64,000 nt of DNA from Monocercomonoides exilis (taxonomy: Eukaryota > Preaxostyla > Oxymonadida > Polymastigidae). The position numbers were made by a program, and so were the translations under genes. Of the stretch, positions 41,801-51,015 are shown in pieces. Location: NCBI GenBank assembly GCA_001643675.2, contig LSRY02000019.1, positions 1,374,001 through 1,438,000 on the forward strand. Reading direction: 5' to 3'. The notes under the pieces are model-generated. The model was not told the DNA's origin. It saw only the letters and a program-made list of their open reading frames with translations, and made no database searches. How positions within the stretch are numbered: position 1 is the stretch's first letter; every line of letters starts with the position of its first letter.

Positions 41801-43686
41801 TTCACAGAAACATATATCGTCTTGTCCTTCAACCATTCCTTCTTATCAGTGTGATGATACGCCCAATTACCATCAATATAACATACTCTCATCTCATCGC
41901 TACTCGTTGTATACGATTCATAGAACGGATTTCTCAACAAAAAAATACTGTATTGATCTTGGAGGCACACATCGTGGCCATACGGAGTGGAATCACTGCA
42001 GCTGCAATTGTGGAAAAAGAAGAAATAGCAATAAAGGTTGTTGCTTGGAGCTGCTGGTTGATATAACAAGAAACCTAATCCTCCACCATGTGACAATGCG
42101 TTGCACGAAATGAATTGGAGGCTCCTCATTTTGAATTTTTCAGGAACATTGAAACAGCACATCCCTCCACCCCATGTGCTAGTTATTGAGCACGAAGTGA
42201 AAATGCAGTCAAATACACAAGCGCTCTCCCCTTTCCCACTTTCTGTTCCATTACAGTCAGATCCAGAAACGAGAACAGAATCAAGACAAAGTCCTCCTCC
42301 ATAATTCTTCGCTTTGCAACTCTTGAATTCGCACCCACTGATCCTGACACATGAAATAATATCAAAAGCACACATCCCTCCTCCACCATAATTTTGAGCA
42401 GTGCAAGAATTGAATGAGTTGTTCTCAACCTTGATTGAACCGAACGAACTGCAAAAAATACCTCCCCCAGCATAATAAGCATAACAGCTGCTGAAAGTGC
42501 AATGAGAAACAGACACAGAGGCAGATGATTGTCTGTACATATAAATTGCTCCACCATTCGAAGAGCCATCGGCGTATGAGTTTCTTTCTCCTGTTGCCCT
42601 CGATCCGTTCCACTCGCACCAAATAAATGAATTTGCTCCATTCTCTGTTGTATTCTGTCTCCCTGGAGTCAACTTTCTGTCTGAAGTTCCATTACATTCA
42701 ACATTTCTTGTCCGATAACACCTGACAAATGAGGCGTTTGAGACTGTCAAAGAAGCAAAGGGACTGTTCAGCGAAGGCACAATCCCATCATCATACACAT
42801 CACAAACTGATGAAAATGAGCAGCAGCTCATCAAAGTCGAACTTGTAGTTTCACCAATATTGGTGAAGTTTTGTGATAGAGGGAAAATAGAAATGTTGAA
42901 GAAGTTTATTTGAGTTAAAGAAATCCTCTCAAAGAATAAGGATGATAAAAATGGAGCAGATGAAACAAAATACGAAGAGAAATGCGAAGAACTCACGCAA
43001 ACACTCCCAAGATCTGGCGAATTGTTGGAAGATGGTTTAAACGTAAAAAGAGGATGCAATATTTGAATATACGAATTTGATGGTTGAAGCGAAATGTTTT
43101 TGAATATTCCGAATCCCCCTTGAATATCAAATGGCGAAAAATAGTTTCTTTCAACAGCTGTGCACTGGTTAACAACAACATAGCTCCACTTATCTGCAAG
43201 GATGTAATGCGGACTTTCTGAAAAACTTGAAAATTCTAACTTCTTCCAAAAAACAGATGAATTCTTTAATTCCATCTCTCCTTTGATTTTGCTTTCTTCA
43301 TTTTCGTTCTTATATATATTTGTAAAATAACTAAATCGCACTTTCACTTCTGCTCTTTTCAGTATATGCATCTGAGAAGTTCTACTCCTTAAAACAGAGT
43401 AATTGTCGTTTTTTGCTAATGAATCTTCATCCTTGTCAGATCCTTCTATAATAGCATTTTCTGTTGCGAAATTTGGATGTATTAAATAATCTTTTGTAAG
43501 GGTTACGGATGTTTTATTTTTTAGCAACGCAGTTTTTTGAAAAAAAGATTCCGTTTTGTTACGAAAATTGGCAAAATCAGAAAGGCTGTCCGCTGTTGTA
43601 TCTCTGCTTGAAATATCACACTGTAAATTGCAAATCAGAATATTAATAGTTAACACGAAAATACACATGCTACACGCAATATGCAA
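38818..43686 (-). CDS. Beta-helix surface protein with single TM helix, no kinase tail
   Basis: Intronless gene of 1622 residues (TGA stop). The start is supported by a hydrophobic signal peptide just after Met1 (SMCIFVLTINILIC). The ectodomain has the same plan as the genes at 1 and 16774: GGGI/GGGM beta-helix patches rich in Cys and Ser (about 370-550), then two copies of the D-V-C/F...CG....PC-type signature (about 570-650 and 900-1010). The shared juxtamembrane module has RRN, LWM and NNLLPC elements. One TM helix (about 1585-1607, FPWWIVFVAAAGFIVISVVI) is followed by a short basic tail ending near AVKL. It lacks the kinase-like cytoplasmic region found in its two relatives. Base composition is ordinary, unlike the purine-rich gene at 16774. 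It is probably a type I surface protein for adhesion or recognition; the ligand is unknown. Confidence 0.88.
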   Translation of the reverse strand: MHIACSMCIFVLTINILICNLQCDISSRDTTADSLSDFANFRNKTESFFQKTALLKNKTSVTLTKDYLIHPNFATENAIIEGSDKDEDSLAKNDNYSVLRSRTSQMHILKRAEVKVRFSYFTNIYKNENEESKIKGEMELKNSSVFWKKLEFSSFSESPHYILADKWSYVVVNQCTAVERNYFSPFDIQGGFGIFKNISLQPSNSYIQILHPLFTFKPSSNNSPDLGSVCVSSSHFSSYFVSSAPFLSSLFFERISLTQINFFNISIFPLSQNFTNIGETTSSTLMSCCSFSSVCDVYDDGIVPSLNSPFASLTVSNASFVRCYRTRNVECNGTSDRKLTPGRQNTTENGANSFIWCEWNGSRATGERNSYADGSSNGGAIYMYRQSSASVSVSHCTFSSCYAYYAGGGIFCSSFGSIKVENNSFNSCTAQNYGGGGMCAFDIISCVRISGCEFKSCKAKNYGGGLCLDSVLVSGSDCNGTESGKGESACVFDCIFTSCSITSTWGGGMCCFNVPEKFKMRSLQFISCNALSHGGGLGFLLYQPAAPSNNLYCYFFFFHNCSCSDSTPYGHDVCLQDQYSIFLLRNPFYESYTTSSDEMRVCYIDGNWAYHHTDKKEWLKDKTIYVSVNGSDGYELCGSNETFPCLTVSKAFEMCETHISLTITLMEGDHVSEATTIKIGEKKISVIGKGRMESSIETGALSSSSTTLFSLTSGKLEVKYLRIDHNSIRSPSPSVFVVSVGSGALSLEDVMIDSSISGGSVISASVFEVALRQLKMIDVEIKNMKVSQPLFAEPSSAGSIAGDSVLANVTVRNVNRTTGDGVVIAKSVKAREAFIVWNTTMEGCSCKEGNGGGVYVDVQESGIATVNGTARFEGCVSAGRAMLGGRGGGMMAYLDSEACKLMIGWQVRFSEENQNEAMFGKDVFVKCGTGILLETKISRDSFEFFDASTILLDPRRLCGTENGNEENIFPLFVYLYETESAVIVDGGRGKGTDHPHCGLLKFACKTIEYALMKRGDTPVIGVCNQSSLTDTALFERNRVRIEGLNENQAVINIAAVNESANGSLIKLDVDTEFCGIQFILPSRIKGYNAVFESYHKFLLENVTISSLSQAVSFTFATVKAGETMLENVTFHKTIFSGACGFATANSNAILSSVFKSGIEQLSSASNNCIFYIQGGTFKVSTFNCIDSKFQLISAFAFDKEFNAFQAENVFFANVSFNSSLIINRTYSIPSIKPHITISSFFFRNVSKVGHDSLLRMEFVNVSISDSMLCVNNDFAAYGIIVNVSNSTVKMSNCTMSGIGNLRSIVCNGENQNELQICCQFEGSLLYLSNCSSSIESTTFANSSAGALSVRDGKINLKNITFLNNTANSSLYNSVRRNILCENSSLSIASFSDESGNRNPDNLREGEYLELWMQNRGCTVSGLMNWSQMEDVETADTVLREFPQKAYLFCRPHISEITRSEKGDKMMIHFVGNNLLPCLVSYEVSILNSSSSSSEKEIISFPFITCEFMSQEEFVVEASKSQLKFTLNSLKGQIFVQAVLKLKEDEVYDSRRRMTQVVKTDPVLLQDVVTNSDEKVSQTKSTSNIFPWWIVFVAAAGFIVISVVIGQLFAKKRSSNQKAAVKL

Positions 43687-44488
43687 ACAGAAAAGCTTAT
43701 CAATTAAAATTTTATTTTTTATGGTTTATGAATCTTTAGAAAAGAACAAACAACCACAACACCTCTTGTAATAGAAGTTAGGGGTCTATATTAAGGGATC
43801 AATCGTTTACAAATTGAAGTAAAAATTGTGGATGTGAGAAAAGATGAAAATATTGAACTTATGATAAAGAAACAAGGAAATTGCACAAAAACAAAGTGCA
43901 CAGAGGTTGTTGTGGTTAAAACAAGTGCAAATTTTAAAAGGAAAAATAATTATAAAAAATGAAAGGGTGGGAAGAGTTTAAGTCGGTACGGGAAAAAGTG
44001 GTGTTGTTTTGTTTGTTCTTTTCGTATAAAAGTGCAGAGTACCTAAATTTTCCAGAACAAACGATCAACAACAACACCTCTTGAGATGGAAGTGTAAATA
44101 ATTGTGAGCTTCTTTGAGTCCGTCTGAAAGAGCCTGACTTCGCTTGTTTGAATTGTGCAAATTGAAGTGATTTCCACGTGGTTGCAAGCATTGATCGTAT
44201 TGATTCCTGCTGAATGTTCTTCAGGAGTTCTTTCATCCGATGTGGAAAGAGGAGAGATATGATAAGCGCTGATTGCGTGTTTGCAACTGGATTTGCAGTT
44301 TCCTGAGTGTTAAATGTCTGTGATTGGAATCCTGTTGAGTTGGTTGGGGAAGTTAAAGAAGTCTGTTGTGGGTGTGGAGTCTGATATGATATATGTTGTT
44401 GTGGTGGAGCAAGAAGCCTGTTTGCAAGATTTGTTGCGATAATGGAATGGAAATAAGAATGCGACTGGGTATAGACACTTGGTGAAAG
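43687..44488. other. Intergenic region
   Basis: Region upstream of the minus-strand surface gene. It holds two related direct-repeat-like bits (a CAACAACACCTCTTG-type string near 43754 and 44069). A 100-codon minus-strand ORF at 43934-44236 is not convincing. The promoter of the surface gene must be here, but no motif can be defended. Confidence 0.4.
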
Positions 44489-45620
44489 TCAGGCATATTT
44501 CTCAATAAGAACTTCCGGCTCTCTTTTATGGGCGAGGGCAGATAAAGCTGTATGATTAATTGATAAAGGCCTAAATACTTTCGGGATCCTCGCCTGAGTC
44601 ATGCCTAGCCTTACAAGCTTCCTGATTCCCAATGTCTTCAGAACTGTGTGATGAGTTGTGTTCAAAAAGAAAGTGTCTTTTGATTCGCAGGTCCTCTTCA
44701 CTCTTACACTAGGCAAATAATGACACTTGTTGGATACACCTTCACACCTTCTTTCTTTGAATATAAAACAATGAGGTATTTTGGTGGTAATGATGTCTTT
44801 ATCTTTGTTTGAAAATGAATGGCATCGCTCTCAAGGATTGACTGCATCGTTGATGTTTGTTCTTGTTCATCGAAACGACATGCGATTAGTAAAATGCAGA
44901 GAAGGATGCGCTCACCGTAAGGTCGAAGAACGACAGGTTAATGTTGTCTTGTTGGAAGTTATGTTTATTGAAAATTTGTGCAGGAAACCACATGAAAGTG
45001 TATGGTTTACGCGGTATGTGGGATCTGTGGAACGATCGAAACAGCATTATGATATTTAAAACCTTTCCGATGTCCTCTCCATGTACCATGTGAGTGAAAA
45101 TAAAAATTGATAACCTCATTGTGCAAAGGCAGGAGTTAGGGAAACCCTTCTCTTAGAGCTTTGGAAAAATCGAAGCACATTTCTTTGTTCATTCGGTAAA
45201 GTTTTCCGGAAACTCCCCACAGTTATCTTCCATTTAGGCTTTGCAAAGTGTGCAAAGCCAAATGCGTATGTCGTCCACGTTGATGGAGCCACAGTGTTTT
45301 TTGACTCATCAGTTATGTTTTGTGAGATATTGCTCTTTAGAAAACTGCTCCTCCACTAATGTTCTCCTTTTGGGGATGCTAATTCAGTCTGGCTTCAAAA
45401 AATGTTTCTGGTGGTAATGATGATCCTGTCTTCTTCATCCTGGGCCCACCTTCAGTGTTCTTCGTGAATCGTTCCATATCAGGTTGTGTGTTTTCATTTT
45501 CCTGAGAAGTGGCGGCCAGATATGATCCCTCCAAGCTTGTAGAAGAATAACTGCTCTTTCGTGTTCATCTTCGATTATCCTTAGAGCTTGGAGTATTAGA
45601 GGAACTGGAGGGTGTTTCAT
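44489..45620 (-). pseudogene. Possible tyrosine recombinase remnant
   Basis: At 45620-45435 a minus-strand ORF reads like the segment that follows RNase H in DIRS elements (W-x-D-x-IWPPLLRKM). At 44716-44489 the C-terminal fragment contains VFRPLSINHTALSALAHK, which resembles the SIRHA box of tyrosine recombinases with the catalytic Arg changed to Asn. In between, no continuous frame survives. The assignment is tentative and leans on position in the element. Confidence 0.4.
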
Positions 45621-45880
45621 AGTGACTGCTTTTCGCCAGTCTGTAAAAAGACTGCCTATGTGATGGGGCTTCCTGGCATAAAATATGTCGATGAATTTTT
45701 GCTTCGTTTTGATGCATGTGTGTCTTGTTCTCTCTTTAAATCAAGTTCTCGTTCCACGTTTGTTGGAGTATCTTCCGTAACCTAGTAGTTCCCAGCTTTC
45801 TGTAATCATTTTAAGACGTCTTCTGTTGTGTTCTTCGTTGATGGAAGATGAACTGCCTTTTGTTGAATGTTCCATTTTCT

Positions 45881-46273
45881 TCATATCCTCTGAAACTTCC
45901 TGAGAAGAGAGAGTAGGTTCACTTCCACTGACTTTCGTTTGAAATGGAAGACGGCTGTTTTATTGTCTGATCTCACAAAGATGTTTTGGATCTTGTATTT
46001 GATGAAGAGGTTATCGAACTGGTTGATAGCCAGAATATTTTCCTTCATCTCCTTGAAGCTGGAAGATTGATTGTGGAACGTTGGAACGAAAGCCTGATAA
46101 AAGTTGAATAAAGTGTTATCTTCTCGAAGAGTGGCACAACAAAGTCGAGAAGAAGCATCTGTGGTCAGTATTGCATTTGATTTGGTGAAAGAAATCCAAG
46201 GCCTCTCCTCCATCCTCCTTAGTCTCACCTTCCAGTACTGCAGTTTGTTCATATTTGAATGATTGATTCTCAT
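45881..46273 (-). pseudogene. Retrotransposon RNase H fragment
   Basis: The 130-codon ORF has WISFTKSNAILTTDAS, then SSFKEMKENILAI and VRSDNKTAVFHF. This is the D...E...D arrangement of the RNase H domain of DIRS-type retroelements. It is separated from the reverse transcriptase fragment by a frameshift, and the downstream frame ends before any recombinase. Confidence 0.65.
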
Positions 46274-46469
46274 AGTCCCTATCCATCCTGTCTTCCTAAC
46301 CGCATTTTTAAGTTCCTTGGATTATTTTTTTATATGAAGAAAATTATCTGTGGTTGCGAATCGAGTTGCGCTAATTGCTCTGACAAGTGATGTGAACTCT
46401 TTTGTTTTGATTGCTGTTTCTTTTGATATCATGTTCATCCACCGTTTTATTTTCTTCTACAGGGATGCA

Positions 46470-46905
46470 CTACGCTTCGTTTCCAATGCTACATTCATGA
46501 CTTTTGTCTTCTATGTCCAACCAAGGAAGGAAAAGGTTTTTCAGGGAATTAACTTGCTTTTCTCTTTGTTGACAACGACAGAAATTGTTGAACCAGTGAA
46601 CGATCCCTTTTGTTGCTTCCTGTAAGGCTCTTATGTTCTTGTGCACCAGGATAACATTGTTGAGATAATTCAAACATCTGACCTTTCATCTCCCCCGAAA
46701 CTCTTGCACAATTTTCCTCTTTAGCTTTGTGAATATTCGTGGAGCGTCTTTGCAGCACAAAGTGGAGAACTCTAAAGACGTGAATCCTTTCTCTGAATCC
46801 AAAAGCAAGGAAGAGGGTGAAGTCTGGGTGCACTGAGATATGAAAGCAGGCTTGAGAAAGATCGATTTTCACCTTATAGTCGAACTTGTGAAAATGCTTC
46901 TCCAA
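46470..46905 (-). pseudogene. Reverse transcriptase fragment
   Basis: The minus-strand reading from 46905 contains K-x-DLSQACFHISVHPD and a FRVLHF segment. These correspond to the reverse transcriptase core of DIRS/gypsy-type elements (DL..A..H..I.....F......Y.F..LPFGL). The LPFGL and YxDD catalytic parts are not intact. The fragment 46673-46470 continues in another frame with an FLPWLDIEDK segment, which resembles the FLG...D connector that precedes RNase H. The frame change and stops mark it as a pseudogene. Confidence 0.65.
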
Positions 46906-46952
46906 TGTCTGATGATTTTCGGATTTGAAGTGTCAATATTTTTTTTTTAGAT

Positions 46953-47154
46953 GTTCCTTTTGTTTAATTTTCAAATAGAATAAAAATTTCATATTTCGAT
47001 CATATTTCTGTTTCCACTCACCAAATTTCTCTGTCATGAAAACAAAATCTTGACATTTGTATTATTTCTATTTTTGTGAAGTTTCATGAGAGAGAACAGA
47101 AAATTTATTGAAATATGACATTTTTATTTTATTTGATAATTAAACAAAAGGAAC
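46953..47154. repeat. Inverted-repeat (hairpin) element, about 200 bp
   Basis: The left arm begins GTTCCTTTTGTTTAATT at 46953. The right arm ends with its complement AATTAAACAAAAGGAAC at 47154. Pairing continues imperfectly inward for roughly 90 bases per arm. There is no coding capacity. It is a MITE-like or foldback element lying just beside the retrotransposon remains. Confidence 0.7.
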
Positions 47155-47257
47155 TTTTCAAAAAAATTTAGACATATGAAAAAGAAGATGAGGCATTTTT
47201 TTAAATTCACTTTTCAATGATACTTTATGAATGTTATTTACAATTTTTCTAATCAAA

Positions 47258-47533
47258 ATATGGGGAAAAATATTTCACTTCAGGCATTTTCATTGAAGAA
47301 TTATGCACTTTTCAATGACTTTTATAGATCAAAAAACACAATAAAAATGTGTCCATTTTTTGACATTCATTAAATGTTGGATAACTTTGTGTTTTGATTT
47401 AAACGATGCATGTTTGCAGATGTGAGAATCAAATTTATTTCAAAATCTGAGTATGCGTAATAAAGTTATGAGTGAAGAAATTTTTCAATGCTTTGTGCAA
47501 AAAAAGCTTGAAAGTCCGTATTTTCCCCCATAT
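47258..47533. repeat. MITE-like element, copy A
   Basis: This is about 275 bases bounded by ATATGGGG at the left and CCCCCATAT at the right. Its whole interior aligns, with many substitutions, to copy B at 47956-48236 in the same orientation. Both copies hold the same internal landmarks, such as TTATGCACTTTTCA, AAAAAACACAATAAAAA and AAGCTTGAAAGTC. It is non-coding. Confidence 0.75.
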
Positions 47534-47865
47534 GAGAAAAAAATATTTTGATTTTGAAAAATATCACCCTAATCCTATTTTTTTCATAAACGTGTTGGTG
47601 TCGAAGATTGTGGTTTTTACTAGGCCTCTGTGACAGACCGACATTTTCAAAACAACTTGACAACTCGACCAACGATTTTATCGAGTTTATATTTTTTGGT
47701 TATTTAAAAATCCAGAAATATAAATTTTATTTTTTAAAGAAAAAAACGAAAAAAAATCTTTTTCAATGTTTTTTTATCTATAAATATTAATAATTTAAGA
47801 AGGAAATGAATAATCATAATTTTTTTTTCTGAAATTCTTTTAATAATAATGGGTTATCGACAGAT

Positions 47866-47927
47866 CTTTATCGAGATCAGTCGAACGACAAAGATCAGTC
47901 ATTTGACAAAGATCAGTCGAGTTGTTG
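47866..47927. repeat. Short tandem repeat with GATCAGTC core
   Basis: Three imperfect copies of an 18-19 base unit built around AAAGATCAGTC lie just upstream of MITE-like copy B. The core is followed by GAACGAC or ATTTGAC variants. Function unknown. Confidence 0.6.
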
Positions 47928-47955
47928 GATATTAATGTTAATAAATGATTTTTTA

Positions 47956-48236
47956 ACAATTGGGGCAAAATATTTTGCTTCAAGCATTTTCATTGAAAAA
48001 TTATGCACTTTTCATTGACTTTTTCACATCAAAAAACACAATAAAAATTGATCCATTTTTTGATGTTCGTGAAATGTTGGAAAACTTCATTTTTTTGATT
48101 TCAACGGCACTTGTTTACGGATATGAAAATCAAAATTTTAAAGAAATCTGAGAAAGCGAAATAAAGTTATGAGCGAAACAATTTATTAATGCTTTATGCA
48201 TAAAAAGCTTGAAAGTCAGTATATTCCCCCAATTGT
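47956..48236. repeat. MITE-like element, copy B
   Basis: The ends are a perfect 10-base inverted repeat (ACAATTGGGG at 47956 and CCCCAATTGT at 48227). The interior is a diverged copy of the element at 47258-47533. It contains a 63-codon chance ORF and has no coding capacity of note. Confidence 0.75.
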
Positions 48237-48591
48237 CTATTATTATTTTATTTTAAGACTTTCACTCACTTTTTGATTTCACTTTTTATTATTTTTTGAA
48301 TCATGTTTGCATTGATTTCTTGTTTTGAAATTCAATGATTTCGTGAAATTTTTTTCAAATGAAGCATTGTTCAGCCAAGACTTTTTGATCAAAATTAATG
48401 AGATGGGATGAATATTAGGAAACAACAATGATAATGAAGGAGCAGATGGAGCTGCATGAGTAGCCGAAGAGTTCGGTGGAAAAGAAGGTTGCTGAAATGA
48501 TAAAATAGTCTGATGGAGTGAAGAACATCGCATTTATCGAAAAGATATTGTTTGAAAGAAGAGAGAAGGCAAAAGGGGGAAGAATGAGAAT

Positions 48592-48662
48592 GAGAAGAAG
48601 AGGAAGAAGAGGAAGAAGAGGAAGAAGAGGAAGAAGAGGAAGAAGAGGAAGAAGAGGAAGAA
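48592..48662. repeat. 9-bp minisatellite (GAAGAAGAG)n
   Basis: About eight nearly perfect tandem copies of a purine-only 9-base unit lie in otherwise non-coding DNA. No ORF runs usefully through it. Confidence 0.9.
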
Positions 48663-49020
48663 TGGATAAATTCTTATGAATGAGTTATTTTTCTTCGAGC
48701 ATTATAATTAACAATGTTGAAATTTTCACTAATAATCAAATCCACATCGGCAGCAAAGATATCTTAAACACTTACATTCAAAATCATGGTGTTTAATACC
48801 AAACAACAATCTTTTTGATTCCTTTCATATATCTTCTCCATTTTTTCACAATTTTCTCATTTGTTTTCAAAACACAAAATATATTATTATAATGGTAAAA
48901 AGAAAAAAGTGAAGAAAAGGAAACAAAGATATATTCATGAATTGAAAAATTGGTGTATATTCACAGAGAACCGGGCAAAAAAATATCAAAGAAAAAAATA
49001 ATAAAAAACACAGAAGAAAA

Positions 49021-49111
49021 GAGCTTTAGCAGGAGTCGAACCCCCGACCTTTGACCAACGGAATATCAACGGTGGAGGTAGCCACTGCTTGCGTTTCTCG
49101 AGCCAAAGCCC
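49021..49111 (-). tRNA. tRNA-like sequence, possibly a pseudo-tRNA
   Basis: Read on the minus strand from 49111, a GGGCTTT / AAAGCTC acceptor-like stem encloses 91 bases. The sequence contains an exact B-box (GGTTCGACTCC), a variable loop of AGGTC type and an A-box-like TGGCTCGAG. The D arm is poor, the T stem has a mismatch, and the best anticodon stem leaves a 9-base loop. I cannot assign an anticodon. It is either a degenerate tRNA, a tRNA-derived repeat, or a tRNA with unusual folding or an intron. Confidence 0.35.
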
Positions 49112-50106
49112 AGCTTTAGAACTTAAACGAATTTTCATCGTCGCTTCGATCTGACAGAGTCGAATCAATTTTTAATCGTATTATTTGGAGTGACTCAATC
49201 ATATCGAATGTTTCTCAATCTTAGTTTGGTCGAAATTGTTATTTTCTTGATCAAAGTTTTTGATCAAACATTTTGTTATTTTGTTCGTAATTAACCTTTA
49301 AACAGTTAATATTTGATGATTTTTTGATATGTTGTTGTCCGTTAGACAGTTTTTTCATTTTCAGGTGAATTTTTTCATGCACATTTGTTTAGTTCGGATT
49401 TTTATTAACCTTTTATTTTTTGCAATTGTGATGTGGTTTTCAACTTCCTCTTTTCAAATCGTTCGATATTAGATTTCATTTTGTGTGAATAACGTTTTTA
49501 TATTCGATTTATTTATCATTTTTTTATTTCATTGAGAATTTTAAACTTTTTTGGTTTTCGTATTTGTTGTATTTTCTTAACCTGATCATTTTTTGATATT
49601 TCAAATGATTTGATAATAAATAGCAAACAAAAGGCTTTATGTGATATTGTTTTATGTTTTTTTTTGTTATTCTCAGAAAAATCGAAAAATATTTTAAAAA
49701 ACATAATTCTTGTCTGTGCCTTTATTATGAAGTGAAAATAGGAAAAGAAGTTCAAATATGATTTAAAAATTAACCAGTTCAATTTCAAACAAAGAAATAA
49801 ACATTAATCTTGAAATTTTTTATAATTTATTCTATTTCTTAAAAAAAAGTCTTTGAAATGCCAAATGAACGACATTTATTTTATTATAATTGATATTGAA
49901 AAAAAGAAAATTAGAGAATTTGAAAGATAAAAATTATTGTTAATATCTGATCATGGGAACCAGAATTGGAAGGATCGGATGTGACTCAGTCACATTGAAT
50001 TTGATAAATGGAACTTGTTTTATATCTATCTTTATAAGCCTTTTTTCATCTTATTGTATATGAGTGAATAAATTCGTACAAGTTCTTTTTCTTTCTTATG
50101 ACTCAA

Positions 50107-50239
50107 CTTAAACCTGGACAAACCCTAACCCAAAAAATACAACAAAGATCAAGATTTTTTGAGTGCTAACCCTAAAAAGAAGAGCATAAACTTAACCCTA
50201 AACCCAAGATCTGTTACGCTAACCCTAAAACCTAAACCA
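50107..50239. repeat. Interstitial telomere-like repeats (degenerate CCCTAA)
   Basis: Several AACCCTAA-type units occur within about 130 bases, for example AACCCTAACCC at 50121, CTAACCCTAAAA at 50166, TTAACCCTAAACCC at 50192 and CTAACCCTAAAACCTAAACC at 50219. They are spaced by non-telomeric bases. This is the C-rich strand of TTAGGG-type telomeric DNA in degenerate form, far from any gene. Confidence 0.75.
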
Positions 50240-50549
50240 AGCAATTAATAATGTGATTATTTTGTTATATAAACCTTGAAAGTTAAAAAATACTGTGTCA
50301 GATCAGAGCTGCCCCGTTCTCTGTGAATGTGCCATATTTTGTCATATTTTTCGAATATCAAAAATTGAACTAACTTTATTTTTCTGATCTCGAAAATAAA
50401 ATGTTTAGTGAATCATTTTTCATTGAATATTTTTGAATATGCATTTTTATCCCCAAATGTTAATGAAATGTCGAAGTTTTTAATCGAATATTTTAAAAAA
50501 AATTCTTTGATATTGTTATTAATGACTTTTTATTTGTAAATAAATTTCA

Positions 50550-50815
50550 CATATGGGTGATTATTTTTGAAATCATAACTTTTTTCGGTGTGTGCATTAT
50601 TATGAAAGTTTTATGAATTCGTAAATATTATTTTTGTAAAAATGTTTTGTTCACTCAATTGAATCAAAAGACATTGTTTGATATTAAAGAAAGACAGAGA
50701 TGATTTTTGTTGCGCTATTTCTTTTCTGTGTTCATTGATATTTATTCAAAAAATAAACTTTTTTACCGAAATATTTTTTCGAAAAAATATAATTTCAAAA
50801 ATAATTACCCATATG
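50550..50815. repeat. Inverted-repeat (MITE-like) element
   Basis: The left end CATATGGGTGATTATTTTTG (50550) is the complement, with one mismatch, of the right end finishing ACCCATATG at 50815. The pairing covers at least 30 bases. Total length is about 266 bases; it is non-coding and AT-rich. Confidence 0.7.
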
Positions 50816-51015
50816 CACCAAAAATAACTTCATTTTAGAAAAATAACAAATTAGTTTCGAAATAGAAATAATATCATTCATGATGAGAATGACTTGTGTT
50901 TTGTATTTGTTATACTTAAATTAAAATCTCATCAAAACACTTTGATTATCAATCCGGTTCGATATTTTTGAAATCAAATTTTTTTTGCCGGTCGTTATCT
51001 GCCCACTTTCGGCAT

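Larger units (their letters stand above)
44489..46905 (-). mobile_element. Decayed DIRS-like (tyrosine recombinase) retrotransposon
   Basis: Three coding fragments lie in the order expected for DIRS-order elements on the minus strand: reverse transcriptase (46905-46470), RNase H (46273-45881), then a linker and a possible tyrosine recombinase (45620-44489). They are in different frames and interrupted by stops, so the element is dead. Element ends were not found; the coordinates mark the coding remains only. The order and RNase H type fit DIRS/Ngaro elements better than LTR elements, but no split direct repeats or terminal repeats were identified. Confidence 0.6.

Noticed and set aside
48279-48533. 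Minus-strand ORF of 84 codons
   Set aside because: Short and low-complexity, in a repeat-rich region, without flanking splice partners or similarity.
48592-48662. CRISPR-like array
   Set aside because: It is a simple 9-bp tandem repeat without spacers; no array of direct repeats with unique spacers occurs in the window.
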